64,000 nt of DNA. It comes from Phoebastria nigripes. Its lineage: Eukaryota; Chordata; Aves; Procellariiformes; Diomedeidae. Shown here piece by piece: positions 60,825-64,000 of this stretch. Both the position numbers and the translations under genes were made by a program. Within the stretch, counting starts at the first letter, position 1; each line of letters begins with the position of its first letter. Location: assembly GCA_035582835.1 (NCBI GenBank), contig JAYKAV010003110.1, positions 1,565,254 to 1,629,253 on the forward strand, written 5' to 3'. The notes beneath the pieces are model-generated. The model made no database searches. It saw nothing but the letters and a program-made list of their open reading frames with translations, and had not been told where the DNA came from.

Positions 60825-63800
60825 AAAAAAAAAGAAAAAAAAAAAGAAAAAAGTGAAACACCATTATTCTTAGGTACTAAAACTGTAATTTCAGGGCACA
60901 GCTCATGTAGTTTGGCTTCAGGTATTAACTATACTACAGCCTTGTTATTAACCACTAAAGGTCTCTCTTGCCATACAAAATGCTAAGTAACAGGACTTAG
61001 CTGGGTTCCTCCTCAATTCTCCTTCATCACATTAATTTTGGAAAGGGTTTTTTTCACCGATTTCAATTTTAAAACAATTTGTTACACACTTAAAGAAAAG
61101 CCCTATTAAAGAAAAACAGAATAAGCCGCCTGCTCATAACTTTTACTTCCACAAAACCTCTATTCAGAGTGGTTTTATCTGCTTTCAAGAGTAGTCAGCA
61201 GGGTGGTTAGAGGATAAACCCAGGAACTCCCAATGGTGAAGGACAGAAATGGTGCAGAATACAAGGCTGCCACACTGAAGTGCAAGCTCTTTTACACTCT
61301 TCAGTCTCACACTGGGTTCTTTTTGTTTTTAAAAGGTTATTGCAGCTTTCCAAGTATTTCCCTACCATCAAATACTTGGTATTAGCTTAACAAGCAAGGA
61401 CACTGTTAGCCCTATACCAGATAGACGACATTTTTCTTCTGGTAGCAGATTCTTGTTGTACGTGTATATTCCCAATTTCACTACCTTGCCTACATCTGTG
61501 TTCTTCACTGTAACTCTTTAATAAAACAAAACCATAAAAACTCTAAGTAAACATTTGCATTTGCATGGGTTAAGGCATAAATATCATTTTCACATTTTCT
61601 ATCCACTTATTAGCAATTGCTCCATATTGTGTGCAAATATGAAATGTCAAATATAGATATGATAAACCTCCTTGGCAAATTAAGTATTTGTTCTTTAGAT
61701 AACAAATATTTTTTATGGTTCACTTCTGTCACTGCAAAAGAAGGGAACTGTCTTGTTGGAAGTGGTAGAAATACCTTCACCCACCACTTCTAGTCTCCTT
61801 GCTCTACCACACAAATATTTTAGCAAGGAACAGAACGTGGTTTTCATTCTGGACAAACACATTTCTCTAACCTGTGGATTGTCGTTTTCTGCCTCTTCTC
61901 TTGGGTTCATTAACAGGAAGAGAAAGCTTTGAAGCAGAAACTGGATACTTCCTAAGCCGTTCATTCGAGTCTGCGGTATCAACAATTCTAAATCCGAGAG
62001 AATTGGAAGGACTGTTTTCCAGTGTGTTATCAGCACTCTTTCTTCCTCTTCTTCTTCTTCGAGGACCAAGTAATTCCACGAACACATCTGCTTGTAATGA
62101 ACTTTGGCTCTGACGAGTGGTCCGGCTATTAAGTCTTAAAGAAGGCTTTGTCACTGATGGAGGGGCTGATTTTACCTTTCTTAAACCCCTTCTGGTAACT
62201 TTAGATGAAGATTCAGTTTGCTTACGTATGTTTTGCTGACTCCGAGAAGCATATCTTGCCTGACGCTGGCTGTTCCGACTTGAGAATGGATTGTTGAGTT
62301 TGGCTGCTCTCATTTTTAATGGAAGCTTGACCTGGGGTCTTCCTGGCTTTGATGGGCTACAAAAAGTGAACAATTATGTTTATTTATCCCAAAATTTCAT
62401 TCTTCTCTTTTCCCTCAGTTTTCTAATTCAGCATTTAATAAACCCAACCATTCAAGGTTGGACTGGTAGGCAGCTGACTTTCAAGCTGATGCAGTCATCC
62501 ACTTACCATTATCTTAAAGACTGCTCTGAAGTCTCTTAATTAAATATTATATGGAGCACATACTTTAAAGAAATGCTCAGAATTCTGATCACCTTGCAGC
62601 TTGTGCAATACAAATGCATTAACTGGAGCACCAGCTATCAATTTCTTTAGATCACTTATTTGTCACAGCAACTGTAACTACTAGGATTTTTGAACAATAT
62701 TATCAGCTACATAAACAAACTGCAGTTCTAAAACACTAAGTTTAAAAGTTATGCTCTAGTCAGGGTTTATAACTAACAGTCAAGACTCTCCTTCCATTAC
62801 AGGAGAGAAGGAATATCCCAGAGATAAATTTACTTCAAGGAGACGCAAGTTCTCTCCAATTATTGAATCCCAACTGTCAGAGCTGCAAATAATCTTGCTT
62901 CAGTCAACTCAAAAGACCATACCAAAAAGAAGAAAAATACTCCAAGATCAGGAAAGTTTCCTTCAACTTTTACACTCCTGGCATATGTATCAAAACCATC
63001 AGTTTACTGAAATTATCACATTGGATTATTTAGTAGTTTGGGGTTTTTTTGGTTGGTTGGTTGGGTGGTGGTGGTTGGGGTTTTTTTTTGTTGGTTTTTT
63101 TGGGGGGGAGGGGCGGTGGTTTGGTGGTTTTTTGTGTGTGGTTGTTTTTTTAAAAAAAACAAAAAAAACCAAAAAGAACCAACAACAGCTACTGCAGAAG
63201 TCCTCACGTCCTCCCACTGTCACATAGCCTCCAATGGATGACCTTGTCTTCCCTAATGTTCCAATACTTACTGTATGCATCTAGTTCCCCAAAATTCAAA
63301 ACTGGACAAAGACAACTCCAGGTTTTCTCCAGAAAATCTTTACTGTTTGAAACTAACTCCACTTTATATTCAAACAGCAGCTGTACAGAACTGCAACTCT
63401 GATGGCTATCTCTCACCCACACATCCAAGGCTGGAATTTTCATCCTGAAAAGTGAGTCTAAGTCCAGTGGACCTAACTTTTGTTAATATTAAACTCATCA
63501 GTAAGAGCCAAATTCATAACAAGCTGCAATTTTTTTTAATAAACATCTTTTTCAGACTGGATTTTCAAGATATGTGCTTATGTGAACAATTACTCCACCT
63601 AATAATCAAGATGATATTTCAGTAGGAAACCACTTCAATGGATGTCTATTTACCTTATCTCTTCTTCCTCTTGAGATTCATCCTCCTCATCTTGCTCTTC
63701 TTCATAATGCTCTTCCTCACTTTGTCCCATTTCATCATAGTTTGCCTCTTCTTCCCCTTCTCCTAGTCGTTCAGCAGTCTCTTCATCACTTTCCACAGAA

Positions 63801-63880
63801 GGTCTCTGTCTGGAGGAGAGGCGTCTAGAGCGCTGTTTTGGTCGGCACTCTGGACAAAACCAGTCTCCTTCAGGAATGAC
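57540..63880 (-). CDS. BAZ1A: BAZ1A (ACF1), C-terminal part
   Basis: Five exons (227, 485, 146, 88 and 191 bases) join in frame into 378 codons plus stop, roughly the last quarter of a ~1550-residue protein. In order: the end of the PHD zinc finger (VIPEGDWFCPECRPKQRSRR, last Cys pair visible); an acidic Glu/Asp run (EEEHYEEEQDEEDESQEEEE); a basic, Ser-rich linker with AT-hook-like PKRRGRKR; and the bromodomain from HELSAFEQLVVELVRHDDSW. The bromodomain has the WPF shelf, the ZA loop (VPDYYDIIKKPIAL) and the acetyl-lysine-site Asn of FEYNPRN. The tail ends AAKKSRI. Known role: the large subunit of the ACF and CHRAC chromatin remodellers with the ISWI ATPase SMARCA5, spacing nucleosomes in the nucleus. 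The WAC, DDT and WHIM regions lie beyond the window. BAZ1B and BAZ2 are excluded by the linker and tail sequences. Confidence 0.97.
58277..58364 (-). CDS. BAZ1A: BAZ1A exon: bromodomain ZA loop and helix B
   Basis: This exon is 88 bases: VPDYYDIIKKPIALNIIREK, VNKCEYKLA, then the first base of Ser. Acceptor TTTAAAG, donor GTAAGT. Confidence 0.97.
59126..59215. repeat. A/C-rich low-complexity repeat
   Basis: AAAAC, CCACC and CAACAA units on the plus strand, G/U-rich in the BAZ1A transcript. Confidence 0.85.
60576..60721 (-). CDS. BAZ1A: BAZ1A exon: first part of bromodomain
   Basis: This exon is 146 bases. It completes Glu, then SSPQTSLNRRSSGRQGGVHE, LSAFEQLVVELVRHDDSWPF, MKLVSKIQ. The WPF shelf is intact. 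Acceptor TTTTCCAG, preceded further upstream by a very long U tract on the transcript. Donor GTAACT. Confidence 0.97.
60722..61871 (-). other. BAZ1A: BAZ1A intron with long homopolymer
   Basis: Intron between the linker exon and the first bromodomain exon. The 3' 130 bases on the transcript strand are dominated by U. No other element recognised. Confidence 0.9.
60770..60852. repeat. Long A tract (53 uninterrupted A, then A with G)
   Basis: 60770-60822 is pure A, followed by A runs broken by single G to 60852. On the BAZ1A transcript this is a U tract ending ~47 bases before the 3' splice site. Confidence 0.95.
61872..62356 (-). CDS. BAZ1A: BAZ1A exon: basic linker
   Basis: This exon is 485 bases. 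It completes Ser, then reads PSKPGRPQVKLPLKMRAAKL through LLGPRRRRRGRK to NEPKRRGRKRQST, and ends one base into Glu. Acceptor TTGTAG, donor GTTAGA. Confidence 0.97.
62357..63653 (-). other. BAZ1A: BAZ1A intron between acidic and linker exons
   Basis: About 1.3 kb. The only notable feature is a G/T-rich block switching to A/C-rich at 63036-63183. Confidence 0.9.
63036..63183. repeat. G/T-rich block switching to A/C-rich
   Basis: GGTT and GGTGG units with T and G runs up to about 63140, then, after a TTTTTTTAAAAAAAA centre, AAAACC/AACC units. The two halves are partly complementary, so a hairpin is possible, and the G runs could form quadruplexes. Confidence 0.85.
63654..63880 (-). CDS. BAZ1A: BAZ1A exon: PHD finger end and acidic region
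   Basis: This exon is 227 bases. It starts in phase 0 with VIPEGDWFCPEC and ends two bases into Ser (ATAAG, donor GTAAAT). Acceptor TTTCTAG. Confidence 0.96.
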
Positions 63881-63901
63881 CTAGAAACAGAAGAGGAAAA
63901 G

Positions 63902-63922
63902 GAAAAAAAAAAAAAAAAAAAA
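63902..63922. repeat. A homopolymer upstream of the BAZ1A PHD exon
   Basis: A run about 22 bases upstream of the exon acceptor, reading as a polypyrimidine tract on the transcript. Confidence 0.85.
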
Positions 63923-64000
63923 AGCAAGCATTAGTAACATGCAATTAAGTCGTAAGAGCTACTCAAGTTTTGTGCAAAAAGGAAGCACTTATTTTCCCTC

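Noticed and set aside
60770..60852. Poly(A) tail of a processed pseudogene or SINE
   Set aside because: No gene-like or SINE-like body and no target duplication adjoin it. Bird CR1 elements do not end in poly(A).

Overview
The window is vertebrate nuclear DNA, almost certainly from a bird. Three conserved genes can be read exon by exon, all on the minus strand: SNX6 (N-terminal half), CFL2 (all but its first exon) and BAZ1A (C-terminal quarter). This is the gene order I know from human 14q13. Avian origin is inferred from a CR1 LINE 3' end with its ATTCTGTGATTCTG-type tail, from bird-type ERVL-like LTRs, and from the short intergenic distances. About 30 isolated single N calls and one 615-base N block mark a draft assembly.

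Layout: (1) 1-13300, SNX6, with seven coding exons at 489-584, 2309-2432, 4406-4527, 6143-6253, 7142-7246, 12915-12962 and 13119-13124. They encode 204 residues in frame, and the rest of the gene lies beyond base 1. Introns carry an antisense LTR fragment, a CR1 3' end and A-rich simple repeats. A CpG island covers the promoter. (2) 13.7-37.5 kb is intergenic. I see no gene in it. It holds a decayed CR1 reverse-transcriptase fragment near 24.1-24.4 kb and a composite endogenous retroviral element at 29646-32471. That element has two LTRs in inverted orientation around a gag/pol-free interior, a roughly 48-bp tandem array, and a matching 5-bp ACACC at both outer edges. (3) 37.5-43.2 kb is CFL2: a probable 3' UTR, coding exons at 40369-40481, 40573-40649 and 40750-41057, and a CpG island interrupted by the N block, which probably contains the ATG exon. 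(4) 43.3-56.7 kb is intergenic, with a GC-rich island at about 46.64-47.56 kb and a TATA-type promoter-like segment near 49.23 kb. Neither has an assigned gene. (5) 56.7-64 kb is the BAZ1A 3' part: the end of the PHD finger, an acidic stretch, a basic linker and the bromodomain.

The three genes are not a functional operon. SNX6 is an endosomal sorting nexin, CFL2 an actin-severing factor of muscle and BAZ1A a chromatin-remodelling subunit. Their proximity is conserved synteny. No bacterial-type system, CRISPR array, tRNA or rRNA was seen. The most unusual structures are the inverted-LTR retroviral composite, the two-codon first exon of SNX6, and the two orphan promoter-like segments upstream of CFL2.
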